Source: Solihabitans fulvus
GTDB lineage: Bacteria > Actinomycetota > Actinomycetes > Mycobacteriales > Pseudonocardiaceae
Length of the DNA: 64,000 nucleotides
NCBI RefSeq assembly: GCF_008386585.1
Contig: NZ_VUOB01000014.1
Location: 1 to 64,000, forward strand
Direction: 5' to 3'
Part shown: one piece after another, positions 8,489 through 16,332 of the stretch
Layout of the letters: each line of letters begins with the position of its first letter
How positions within the stretch are numbered: position 1 is the stretch's first letter
Position numbers and translations under genes: made by a program
The notes under the pieces: model-generated
What the model saw: the letters and a program-made list of their open reading frames with translations, nothing else
Told to the model about the DNA's origin: nothing
Databases searched by the model: none

Positions 8489-9481
8489 ATGCCCGCAGTG
8501 ACCGCAGACACGCTGACCCTGTCGAGGCTGCCGGAGCTCCCCGAGGCCACCACCGCGTGGCGTCCCGTGCGCAAGGTGGTGACCGCGCGGAAGTTCCTCG
8601 AGGGCGAGGGATTCCAGGTGCGCCGCCCGTTCCCCGGCATCGACCTCGCCCTGGCCGACCCGTTCCTGCTGCTCGACCACCTCGGCGCGGTCGAGTACGG
8701 GCCCGGCGAGGCCAAGGGCGCGCCGTGGCACCCGCACCGCGGCTTCGAGACCGTCACCTACCTCATCGACGGCGCGATGGAGCACACCGATTCCATCGGC
8801 GGTGGCGGCGTCATCACCGACGGCGCGACCCAGTGGATGACGGCGGGCTCCGGCATCCTGCACAACGAGGTGCCGCCGCAGGAGCTCGTCGCCAAGGGCG
8901 GCCTGTTCCACGGCGTGCAGCTCTGGGTGAACCTGCCGAGGTCGCAGAAGATGACCACCCCGCGCTACCAGGACATCGGGGCGCGCGACGTGACCCTGCT
9001 GTCCAGCGCGGACGGCGGCGCGCTCGTCCGGGTCATCGCGGGCGAACTGGCCGGACACCGGGGACCCGGCGTCACCTGGACGCCGATCACCTACCTGCAC
9101 GCCACGGTCAGCCCGGGCGCGCGGCTGACGCTGCCGTGGGCCGCCGACTTCACCGCGATGGTCTACGTGCTCTCCGGGCGCGGAACCGTCGGGCCGGAGG
9201 GTCGGCCACTGGAGGAGGGCCAGCTCGCGGTCCTCGACCACGGCGCGGCGCTGACGCTGCGCGCGGCGGAGAGCCAGCCGACCGCGTCGGCGCACGGCTG
9301 GGAGGTGTTGGTGCTCGGCGGGTTGCCGATCAGGGAACCGTTGTCCCGCTACGGCCCCTTCGTGATGAACAGCCGCCACGAGATCATCCAGGCGGTGGAG
9401 GACTACGAGGCCGGCAGGCTCGGCACGATCCCCGCCGAGCGGCTGCCGCACCACAGCGCGGCGGACGAGCGGCTTACGTGA
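8489..9481 (+). CDS. Pirin family protein
   Basis: 330 residues, bicupin fold. The N-terminal cupin carries the pirin metal site: PWHPHRGFETVTYLIDG with the histidine pair, and GSGILHNEVPP with the third histidine and glutamate. The C-terminal cupin (FTAMVYVLSGRG) is followed by RYGPFVMNS, a usual pirin ending. Pirins act as quercetinases, redox sensors or protein partners; the function here cannot be fixed. ATG 8489 lies five bases after AAGGAGG, better spaced than the GTG at 8486. A TPR gene follows 62 bp later on the same strand. Confidence 0.9.
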   Translation: MPAVTADTLTLSRLPELPEATTAWRPVRKVVTARKFLEGEGFQVRRPFPGIDLALADPFLLLDHLGAVEYGPGEAKGAPWHPHRGFETVTYLIDGAMEHTDSIGGGGVITDGATQWMTAGSGILHNEVPPQELVAKGGLFHGVQLWVNLPRSQKMTTPRYQDIGARDVTLLSSADGGALVRVIAGELAGHRGPGVTWTPITYLHATVSPGARLTLPWAADFTAMVYVLSGRGTVGPEGRPLEEGQLAVLDHGAALTLRAAESQPTASAHGWEVLVLGGLPIREPLSRYGPFVMNSRHEIIQAVEDYEAGRLGTIPAERLPHHSAADERLT

Positions 9482-9543
9482 CGGCCGGCCGCGCACTACG
9501 ACAGAACACGCCCCACGACAGAACACGCGAGGAGGAAGACCCG

Positions 9544-9900
9544 ATGACCGACGTGATGGAGCTGCTGCGGCTCGGCCGCGACCACCGGGAGTCCGGTGAC
9601 CCGAGCACGGCCGCGCGGTACCTCGCCGAGGCGGCCAAGGCCGAGCCGACCGACCGCGGCGTGCTCACCGAGCTTGCGCTGGCGCACTTCCAGTCGGCGG
9701 CGCTCGGTCCGGCCGAGCGCGTGCTGCGCACGCTGGTGGACCTCGACCCGTCCGACGGCTACGTCCGGCTGCTGCTCGGCCGCACCCTGGCCAGGCAGAG
9801 CCGGCACGCGGACGCGTTGCCGCAGTTGAAGATGGCCGCCGCGATCACCGGCGATCCCGACGTCGCCGCCGAGGTGACCAGGACGCTCGCCCGCATGTGA
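9544..9900 (+). CDS. Small tetratricopeptide-repeat protein
   Basis: 118 residues, almost entirely helical. Roughly three TPR-like helix pairs are visible (RLGRDHRESGDPSTAARYLAE, LALAHFQSAALGPAERVLRT, LLLGRTLARQSRHADALPQL). It is probably a protein-interaction adaptor. ATG 9544 follows GAGGAGGAAG. It stands 62 bp after the pirin gene, so both are probably cotranscribed; a strong stem-loop ends the unit. No specific function can be named. Confidence 0.8.
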   Translation: MTDVMELLRLGRDHRESGDPSTAARYLAEAAKAEPTDRGVLTELALAHFQSAALGPAERVLRTLVDLDPSDGYVRLLLGRTLARQSRHADALPQLKMAAAITGDPDVAAEVTRTLARM

Positions 9901-9913
9901 CCCGCGGGTGCTG

Positions 9914-9945
9914 GGGTGGGACGCCTGTCGACAGGTGTCCCACCC
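9914..9945 (+). terminator. Bidirectional stem-loop terminator between convergent genes
   Basis: GGGTGGGAC-g-CCTGTCGACAGG-t-GTCCCACCC folds into a hairpin of about 13 paired bases per arm with one mismatch. It lies in the 46-bp gap between the TPR stop (9900) and the stop of the reverse-strand alkyltransferase-like gene (9947). It has no T tract, as is common in actinobacteria. Confidence 0.7.
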
Positions 9946-9946
9946 G

Positions 9947-10279
9947 TCAGTCGAACAGGCCGGGCTGGGTGTCCTTTGAGGTGTCGGGGACCACCGCGGC
10001 CCACCGGTGCTCGCGCAGGTTGACCTTGCCGTCCATGGCGAGGACGCCCTCCGCGCGCAGGCGTTGCAGTTGCTCGTCCGCCAGGTGCGGGGCCGGTGTG
10101 CCGTTGGCCCGCAACACCCGGTGCCAGGGCAGGTCGGCCCCGTCCTCGGCGAGGATGCGGCCGACCAGCCTCGGCGAGGGTGCCCGCGCGAGGTCGGCGA
10201 TGTCGCCGTACGTGGCGACCTTGCCCTCCGGGATCGCGCAGATGATCTCGCGGACCTTCTCGAACAGTTCTTCGTCCAC
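9947..10279 (-). CDS. Alkyltransferase-like protein (ATL, MGMT family without the active cysteine)
   Basis: 110 residues, the DNA-binding domain of the O6-alkylguanine alkyltransferase family: IPEGKVATYGDIADLARAP, then PRLVGRILAED and PWHRVLRANG. The MGMT active motif PCHRV is PWHRV here, so the alkyl-accepting cysteine is tryptophan. That is the hallmark of ATL proteins, which bind alkylated guanine and hand it to nucleotide excision repair. GTG 10279 is chosen because homologous sequence begins right after it; the frame stays open to 10330. It is convergent with the TPR gene. Confidence 0.85.
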   Translation of the reverse strand: MDEELFEKVREIICAIPEGKVATYGDIADLARAPSPRLVGRILAEDGADLPWHRVLRANGTPAPHLADEQLQRLRAEGVLAMDGKVNLREHRWAAVVPDTSKDTQPGLFD

Positions 10280-10377
10280 AACGCAAGGGTGACAGCAACC
10301 CCCGACCCTCGTCCGCTCGACCGAGCACAACGCCTACTTCGACCGGTTTGCGTGGTGCGGTCGGGCAGATCTGGTGG

Positions 10378-11361
10378 TCAGCCGGTGAACTTCGCGATCA
10401 CCTTGCTGAAGTCCCACGGCTTCTGCGAGATGCCGCTGCACGAGTCGCCGCCAGCGCCAGCGCACGGCCGGTCCCGGTTGGCTGACCAGAAGGTGAAGCG
10501 CGCGATGTGGTGCTGCTGCGCGTATCCGAGGATCGTGTTGAAGTTCGCCAACGTGACGACCTCGCCCGCGTTGTCGGTCTTGCCGTTCATCGACGAGATG
10601 CCGATCTTCGCGTAGGCCGCCGCGTCGGACAGCCCGAACGCCGCCTTGACGCGGTTCTTCAGGCCGTCGGCCGCGCTGACCGTCAGGCTCGCCATGTTGC
10701 CGCCGCTGCCGAAGTCGAACGGCATGATCGACCACACGTCGACGCCGGCGCCGAGCGCAGCGCCCCGGCTGATCAGCCGCTGGCCCCAGGAGTCCGGGCC
10801 GGTGGTGTCGGTGCCGAAGGTGACCACCGTCCTGATCCCGGCGTTGTGCTGCTTGACGATCTTCAGCGCGCCGAGCACGCGGTCCTGCACGGCGTTGCTG
10901 TGGAACTCGGTGTCCTCGATGTCGATGTCGATCGCCTTGAGGCCGTAGGCGTCGATGACCTTCTGGTACGCCCCGGCCAGCGCGCTCGCGGTGCCGCAGT
11001 GCTCGCCGAGCTTCGCGCCGGACCAGCCGCCGAAGGAGATGATCACGTCGCCGCCCGCCGACCGGATCTTCTTGATCGCGGCCTCGTCGCCGCCGCCCTT
11101 GAGCGCGCGGCTGCCGTCCCACTTCGCGTTGCAGCCGCCGTCGGACAGCATGAAGGCCATCGTGAACGCCTTCACGCCGCTGGCCGACATGACCGACGCG
11201 GGGTCCGGCGGGTTGCCCCAGCCGAGGTACAGGTAGGGCGAGGCGGTCACCGGGCCGGCCCCCGTGACCGAGGGCGCGGCCTGGGCGAGGCCGCCGGTGA
11301 CGCCGGCGGCGAGCGCGCCGGCGCTGAGCAGGATAAGAGCAGTCCGCCGCAGTCGTTTCAT
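10378..11361 (-). CDS. Secreted GH18 chitinase
   Basis: 327 residues. A signal peptide is clear: MKRLRR, then a hydrophobic stretch ending in LAQAAPS. The mature part is a single glycoside hydrolase 18 barrel with the catalytic motif AIDIDIEDTE (D-x-D-x-E), the GDVIISFGGWSG strand and a conserved late tryptophan. Residues near the C-terminus (CAGAGGDSC) probably form a disulfide. There is no separate chitin-binding domain. It should hydrolyse chitin or chito-oligomers outside the cell. ATG 11361 is preferred over upstream in-frame codons because it starts the signal peptide. A DasR-like box lies about 90 bp upstream. Confidence 0.9.
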   Translation of the reverse strand: MKRLRRTALILLSAGALAAGVTGGLAQAAPSVTGAGPVTASPYLYLGWGNPPDPASVMSASGVKAFTMAFMLSDGGCNAKWDGSRALKGGGDEAAIKKIRSAGGDVIISFGGWSGAKLGEHCGTASALAGAYQKVIDAYGLKAIDIDIEDTEFHSNAVQDRVLGALKIVKQHNAGIRTVVTFGTDTTGPDSWGQRLISRGAALGAGVDVWSIMPFDFGSGGNMASLTVSAADGLKNRVKAAFGLSDAAAYAKIGISSMNGKTDNAGEVVTLANFNTILGYAQQHHIARFTFWSANRDRPCAGAGGDSCSGISQKPWDFSKVIAKFTG

Positions 11362-11448
11362 GGCTTCTCCAGGCAGGGGCTGGTGAGCGCGTCGGCCGAG
11401 GCGGCGGATCCGGCGTCGGTGCCCAGGTTTTCTCGGGCGGACCCAAGG

Positions 11449-11460
11449 TGGCCTAGACCA
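11449..11460 (-). promoter_or_regulatory. DasR-responsive element-like site before the chitinase gene
   Basis: On the minus strand this reads TGGTCTAGGCCA, one base from the core TGGTCTAGACCA of the DasR element that controls chitin and GlcNAc genes in streptomycetes. A TTGACA hexamer, suitable as a -35 box, lies just upstream at 11474-11469 on the same strand, so the site would overlap the promoter. Confidence 0.55.
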
Positions 11461-11513
11461 CATGTCACTGTCAAGAAGGTAGACGGAACGAGACCGCCGT
11501 CCGGCGCGAAACG

Positions 11514-11558
11514 GACAAGGTCGAGGCGCCCCGGGCCCTGGGGCGCCTCGACCTTGTC
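11514..11558. repeat. Perfect 19-bp-arm inverted repeat between divergent genes
   Basis: GACAAGGTCGAGGCGCCCC (11514-11532) and its exact complement (11540-11558) enclose a 7-base loop. It resembles a strong transcription terminator, yet it lies between the divergent chitinase and adnA genes, where no gene is seen to end. Confidence 0.85.
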
Positions 11559-11774
11559 ACCGCCGGAATCGTCCCCGGCCTGGGCACGCGTACATCCCGA
11601 GGCGGGCCCTGCCCCCACCGCGGTGCGCTGTGCCAGGTACGAGCTTGCTGGTCGGGAGCGGCGGCGACAATCACACGCGAGTGTGATGCCCAGGGTTTGC
11701 CATTGAGCGCGCAAACGTCTCGCGCACGGCGGGGCGCTGTGACCCCGGCCGGGGCGGCGTGATTGCATCGCGGT
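11559..11774. other. Gene-free stretch upstream of adnA
   Basis: Together with 11362-11558 this makes a 413-bp divergent intergenic region. Besides the chitinase box and the long hairpin, it holds a perfect palindrome ATCACAC-GCGA-GTGTGAT at 11670-11687, a candidate operator. Its half-sites are the reverse of the CRP order. No open frame here looks coding, and no LexA-type box is visible. Confidence 0.5.
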
Positions 11775-14700
11775 ATGGCACCCACGTCGGCCCCGCTGCT
11801 GGTGCGTCGGTCGGCGGAAACCCGGCCAAGGACGCGCTGGGAGCCCGCCGCACGCCGGGTCCTCGACGGCGCTGGCGGATTCCTGCGGGTGCTCGGCGGG
11901 CCGGGCACCGGCAAGACCACGCTGCTGGCCGAGGTCGCCGCCGAGCGGGTGCTGCGCGGCGGCGTCGACCCCGAAAACCTGCTCGTGCTCACCGCCAGCC
12001 GACGCGCGGCCGTCGCGCTGCGTGCCCAGATCACCCGACTGCTCACCACGGCCGTGGAAACCGAGCAGGGCGGACTGCGGACCGTGCGCGAGCCGCTGGT
12101 GCGCACGGTGCACTCCTACGCCTTCGCGGTGCTGCGCGCCCAGTCCGTGCTGCACGACGAGCCGCCGCCGAGGCTGCTCGCCGGCCCCGAGCAGGACGTG
12201 ATGGTGCGCGACCTGCTGGAGGGCGACATCGAGCTCGGCGCCGGCAACTGGCCGGAGCGGCTGCGGCCCGCGCTCGGCCTGCCCGGCTTCGCCGCCGAGC
12301 TGCGCGACCTGCTGCTGCGCGCCTTCGAACGCGGCCTCGGCCCCGAGGACCTGGTGCGGCTCGGCGAGGAGCACGGCCGCGACGAGTGGATCGCCGCAGG
12401 CCGGTTCGGCCGCCAGTACGAGGAGGTCACGCTGCTCGCCGGCAGCGAGGCCGCCGAGTCCTTCGCGCCCGCCCTTGACGCGGCCGAGCTGGTGTCGACC
12501 GCCCTGCTGGCCTTCGACACCGACGACGACCTGCTGGCCACCGAGCGCGCGCGGGTCCGCCACCTGCTGGTCGACGACGCCCAACACCTGGACCCCCAGC
12601 AGTTCGCCCTGGTGCGCAGGCTGGGCGGCGCGGCGAGCGAGTTCCTCCTGGCCGGCGACCCGGACCAGGCCGTGTTCTCCTTCCGTGGTGCGGATCCCCG
12701 GCTGCTCGCGCAGGCCGACGACGACGGCGACAACACCGTCGTGCTGACCGAGGGCCACCGGATGGCCCCCGAGGTGTGGGCGGCGGTGCGCAGGCTCGCC
12801 GCCCGGCTGCCCGGCTCGTCGCCCGCCAGGACGCAGCTCGCCGGGCCACCCGCAGGAGGGCCGGCCGCCGCGCCGTCCGGCAACGGCCACGGCGCCTCGT
12901 CGGCCGGCGACAACGGCAATGGCGACGGCACGGCGCCCGAGCAGCGGGGCAGCGTGCAGGTGCGGCTGCTCGCCTCGGCCGCGCAGGAGGCGAGCTGGGT
13001 CGCCGACCAGCTCCGCAGGGCGCATCTGATCGACGGCGTGCCCTGGGCGGACATGGCCGTGCTGGTGCGGTCCACGGTGCAGTCGCTGCCGGTGCTCCAG
13101 CGGGCGCTGCTCGCGGCTGGCGTCCCTGTCGCGATCCACGCGGACGAGCTGCCGCTGGCCAAACAGCCCGCCGTGCGGCCGTTTCTCGCGCTGCTGCGCG
13201 CGGCGGCCGTGCCGGGCTCGCTCGACGAGGACACCGCCGCGATGCTGCTGGCCTCCCCGCTCGGCGGGGCGGATCCGTTGGCACTGCGGCGACTTCGGCG
13301 CGGGCTGCGCAGGCTCGAACTGGCCGGCGGCGGCGATCGCGGCAGCGGCGAGCTGCTGGTGGAGGTCGTGGAGTCGGCCGACCGGCTGGCCGCGCTCGAA
13401 GACCTGGAGGCCGCGCCGGCACGCCGGATCGCCGGACTGCTTGGCGCCGCGCGGAAGGCCGTCGCCGACGGCCTGAGCGTCGAACAGGCACTGTGGGAGC
13501 TGTGGGAGTCCAGCCGGCTCGAGGCGCGGTGGGCGGCGCAGGCGAGCCGGGGCGGCACCTCGGGCGCGCAGGCCGACCGGGACCTGGACGCCGTCGTCGG
13601 CCTGTTCGAGGCGGCGGCCAAGTACACCGACCGGCTGCCGGGGTCGAGCGTCGCGGGGTTCGCCGACTACCTTGCCGCGCAACAGATCGTCGGCGACTCG
13701 CTGGCCCCGGCCGCGCCGACCGGCGAGGCGGTCGCGGTGCTCACCGCGCACGCGGCGGCCGGGCGGGAGTGGACGCTGGTCGCGGTGCCGAGCGTGCAGG
13801 AGGGCAGCTGGCCCGATCTCCGGCTGCGCGGGTCGATCCTCGGCGTTGAGCGGATGGTCGACGTGCTCGCCGGGCTCGACCCGGCCAGCACGGTGTCGGC
13901 GACCGCGCCGCTGCTGGCCGAGGAGCGGCGGCTGCTGCTGGTGGCCGCGAGCCGGGCGCGGCGGACGCTGCTGGTCAGCGCGGTGCGCGGGGACGACGAG
14001 CAGCCGTCCCGGTTCCTCGACGAGCTGGACGACGCGACCTCGGACCCGGAGGCGCCGCCGAGGCCGACGTTCACGCCGGAGCGCGGCCTGGTGCTCGCGG
14101 AGCTGGTCGGCGAGCTGCGCAGGGTGGCCTGCGACGAGGACGAGGGGCCGGAGCGGCGGCAGCGGGCCGCGACGCAGTTGGCGCGGCTCGCGGCGGCCGG
14201 CGTGCCCGGCGCGCACCCGAGCGTCTGGTACGGCCTGCCGATGCCGTCGGGCAACAGTCCACTATGGACTGAGGAGCAGCGGGTCAGCGTGTCGCCGTCG
14301 ACCATCGAGGTGCTGTCCAAGTGCCCGCTGCGGTGGCTGGTCGAGCGGCACGGCGGCCAGGACCCCGCCGAACTCGCCTCGATCACCGGCACGCTGGTGC
14401 ACGCGCTGGCGCAGGCGGCCGCGAGCGGGGCCGACGACGCGGAGCTGCGGGCCAAGCTGGACGAGGCGTGGGCCGCGGTGGACGCGGGCGCGCCGTGGTT
14501 CTCCCGGCGGGAACGGCAACGCGTCGAACGGATGCTGGACGCGTTCATCGCCTGGTACGCGCGGAGTCGCGAACAGCTGACCCAGATCGACGTCGAGCGC
14601 GAGCTGTCCGTCGAGGTGGCCAAGACCGAGGGCGGCCCGTGGCTGCGCGTGCGCGGCCGGGTCGACCGGCTGGAGGTGGACGCCGAGGGGCGGCCGGTCG

Positions 14701-15062
14701 TGGTCGACATCAAGACCGGCAGGAACCCGGTCACCAAGGACGAGGCGACCGCGCACCCGCAGCTCGCCGTGTACCAGCTGGCGACGCTGCTCGGCGCGTT
14801 CGTGGACCTCGGGCTCGGCACCGAGCCGGGCGGGGCGCGGCTGCTGTACGTGTCCAAGGAGGACAAGAAGACCGGCGCGGCCGAGCGGGTGCAGGCCCCG
14901 CTCGATCAGGAGACGGCGCGCACCTGGCTCGGGGTCGTGCAGGACGCGGCGTCGGCGTGCGTCGGCCCGGAGTACACCGCGCAGGAGAACTCGGACTGCT
15001 CGCGCTGCCCGGCCCGCACGAGCTGCCCGATCCACCCGTCCGGCCGGCAGCTCGGTCAGTAA
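11775..15062 (+). CDS. adnA: AdnA subunit of the AdnAB helicase-nuclease
   Basis: 1095 residues. UvrD/Rep superfamily 1 helicase with Walker A GGPGTGKTT (residues 41-49), LLVDDAQHLDP (motif II), FLLAGDPDQAVFSFRGAD (motif III region) and a C-terminal helicase half. The last ~250 residues form a RecB-like PD-(D/E)XK nuclease (VVVDIKTGRNP), ending with the cysteine cluster CSRCPARTSC. The motor-plus-nuclease layout and the paired gene downstream identify AdnAB, the actinobacterial RecBCD-like enzyme that resects double-strand breaks. ATG 11775 is preferred to TTG 11763. A low-complexity Gly/Asn/Ala linker occupies about residues 355-390. Here, unusually, two Fic genes separate it from adnB. Confidence 0.9.
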   Translation: MAPTSAPLLVRRSAETRPRTRWEPAARRVLDGAGGFLRVLGGPGTGKTTLLAEVAAERVLRGGVDPENLLVLTASRRAAVALRAQITRLLTTAVETEQGGLRTVREPLVRTVHSYAFAVLRAQSVLHDEPPPRLLAGPEQDVMVRDLLEGDIELGAGNWPERLRPALGLPGFAAELRDLLLRAFERGLGPEDLVRLGEEHGRDEWIAAGRFGRQYEEVTLLAGSEAAESFAPALDAAELVSTALLAFDTDDDLLATERARVRHLLVDDAQHLDPQQFALVRRLGGAASEFLLAGDPDQAVFSFRGADPRLLAQADDDGDNTVVLTEGHRMAPEVWAAVRRLAARLPGSSPARTQLAGPPAGGPAAAPSGNGHGASSAGDNGNGDGTAPEQRGSVQVRLLASAAQEASWVADQLRRAHLIDGVPWADMAVLVRSTVQSLPVLQRALLAAGVPVAIHADELPLAKQPAVRPFLALLRAAAVPGSLDEDTAAMLLASPLGGADPLALRRLRRGLRRLELAGGGDRGSGELLVEVVESADRLAALEDLEAAPARRIAGLLGAARKAVADGLSVEQALWELWESSRLEARWAAQASRGGTSGAQADRDLDAVVGLFEAAAKYTDRLPGSSVAGFADYLAAQQIVGDSLAPAAPTGEAVAVLTAHAAAGREWTLVAVPSVQEGSWPDLRLRGSILGVERMVDVLAGLDPASTVSATAPLLAEERRLLLVAASRARRTLLVSAVRGDDEQPSRFLDELDDATSDPEAPPRPTFTPERGLVLAELVGELRRVACDEDEGPERRQRAATQLARLAAAGVPGAHPSVWYGLPMPSGNSPLWTEEQRVSVSPSTIEVLSKCPLRWLVERHGGQDPAELASITGTLVHALAQAAASGADDAELRAKLDEAWAAVDAGAPWFSRRERQRVERMLDAFIAWYARSREQLTQIDVERELSVEVAKTEGGPWLRVRGRVDRLEVDAEGRPVVVDIKTGRNPVTKDEATAHPQLAVYQLATLLGAFVDLGLGTEPGGARLLYVSKEDKKTGAAERVQAPLDQETARTWLGVVQDAASACVGPEYTAQENSDCSRCPARTSCPIHPSGRQLGQ

Positions 15063-15135
15063 CTGTCTGACGTCGATCGACTAATAACTGACCCAGATCA
15101 GTTTCCAACTGACTCACATCGGTTAGTGTCTGATC
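15061..15135 (+). promoter_or_regulatory. Promoter region of the first Fic gene with repeated motifs
   Basis: AT-rich relative to its surroundings. It contains AACTGAC twice (15087 and 15107, 20 bp apart), a related AACTGTCTGAC at 15061, and the short inverted repeat CAGTT-TCC-AACTG. CATCGGTTAGTGTC just before the start is shared with the region before the second Fic gene. TAGTGT (15124-15129) is a plausible -10 box six bases before the ATG, implying a leaderless transcript. Confidence 0.55.
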
Positions 15136-16278
15136 ATGTCGCTCCTGGTGTCGACGCTGACCGACGTGGACCGGCGGGTCGTCGACCTCGTCCTCGCCGA
15201 ACAGCACCGACTCCGCCCGAGGGTCGGCGTGCCGGGTCGCTGGGCCGGCCTGATGCGCCTGCTCAAGCGGCTCGCCGTGGCGCGGGCCGTGCACGGCTCG
15301 GTCGCCATCGAGGGGCGGTCGGCCAGCGTCGACGACGCCTTCGCCGCGCTGGACGACGAGGAACCGCTGGACGCGACCGGCGACGACTGGCAGGCGCTGC
15401 GCGGCCACCGCGACGCGCTGACCTACGTGCTCCAGCTGTCCCAGGAACCCGACGCCAAGCTCAGCGCCGACCTGGTCAAGCCGCTGCACTTCCTGCTCGG
15501 CCGGCACGACCTCGCCGAGCGGCCCGGACTGTGGCGGTCCGACCGCGCGTCCGCCGACGACGCCTACGACCATCTCGGCCCTGGTGCCGACGACGTGCCG
15601 GCGCTGGTGCGGGACGTGGCGCGGCAGACCCAGGACCCAGAGGTCCCCGTCCTGGTGCGCGCGGCCATGGCGCACCTGAACCTGGTGGCGATCCACCCGT
15701 TCCGGTCGGGCAACGGCCCGCTGGCCCGCTGCGTGCACACGCTGCTGCTCGCGTCCGGCGACCGGGCCGTGGCGCCGGAGTTCGCCGCGATCGACGAGCA
15801 CCTGGGCAGGAACGCCGAGGACTACCGGCGGGTGCTTGGCGAAGTGACCGGCAACGGCTGGCCGCCGGAGCGTGACGCGCGGCACTGGGTGCGGTTCTGC
15901 CTCACCGCGCACTACCGGCAGGCCAGGCGGCTGGCCCGGCGCGCGGAGCTGGTGTCGCACCTGTGGATCGACGCGGAGGAGCGGGTCGCGTCCGCAGGCC
16001 TGCCGGAGCGTTGCGTGCAGCCGCTGACCTACGCCCTCACCGGCGGCTGGCTGCGCAACGCCACGTACCGTCAGCTCGTGCCCGACCTCAGCAAGAACCT
16101 GGCCAGCCGGGACCTCAACGACCTGGTCAAGGCCGAGCTGCTGGAGCCGGTCGGCGAGAAGCGCGGCAGGCGGTACCAGCCCTCGGCGGCGTTGAGCGCC
16201 GTCGCCGCAGGTCACCGCGCCGAAGCGGCTCGGCTGTTCGACGTGGACGCGGACCCGTACCGGGTGCTTGGGGCGTAA
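15136..16278 (+). CDS. Fic/DOC-family protein with degenerate active site
   Basis: 380 residues. Same architecture as the next gene: an N-terminal helix with the inhibitory-type motif SVAIEG (residues 55-60), a central Fic core, and a C-terminal winged-helix-like part (RNATYRQLVPDL, SRDLNDLVKAELLEP). The catalytic Fic motif HPFx(D/E)GNGRxxR reads HPFRSGNGPLAR (187-198): the Mg2+-binding acidic residue is Ser and the first Arg is Pro. AMP transfer is therefore doubtful, and a regulatory or pseudoenzyme role is likely. It starts 73 bp after adnA, and no ribosome site precedes the ATG, in keeping with a leaderless start. About half of the residues match the next gene, so the two are tandem duplicates. 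Confidence 0.85.
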   Translation: MSLLVSTLTDVDRRVVDLVLAEQHRLRPRVGVPGRWAGLMRLLKRLAVARAVHGSVAIEGRSASVDDAFAALDDEEPLDATGDDWQALRGHRDALTYVLQLSQEPDAKLSADLVKPLHFLLGRHDLAERPGLWRSDRASADDAYDHLGPGADDVPALVRDVARQTQDPEVPVLVRAAMAHLNLVAIHPFRSGNGPLARCVHTLLLASGDRAVAPEFAAIDEHLGRNAEDYRRVLGEVTGNGWPPERDARHWVRFCLTAHYRQARRLARRAELVSHLWIDAEERVASAGLPERCVQPLTYALTGGWLRNATYRQLVPDLSKNLASRDLNDLVKAELLEPVGEKRGRRYQPSAALSAVAAGHRAEAARLFDVDADPYRVLGA

Positions 16279-16294
16279 CACCATCGTGGATAGA

Positions 16295-16329
16295 CGGATA
16301 CTAACCGACTTTGCATCGGTTAGTATCCG
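16295..16329 (+). promoter_or_regulatory. Palindromic operator/promoter of the second Fic gene
   Basis: A perfect 14-bp inverted repeat (CGGATACTAACCGA at 16295-16308 and its complement at 16316-16329) with a 7-base spacer; with one mismatch the arms reach 18 bases (16291-16333). Its right arm contains TAGTAT (16321-16326), a -10-like hexamer six bases before the ATG. A repressor bound here would block the promoter. The winged-helix tail of the Fic proteins is a natural candidate. Confidence 0.65.
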
Positions 16330-16332
16330 CCT

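Noticed and set aside
11670..11687. A CRP binding site before adnA
   Set aside because: The half-sites TCACAC and GTGTGA are in the reverse order of the CRP consensus, so it is only noted as an unknown palindrome.
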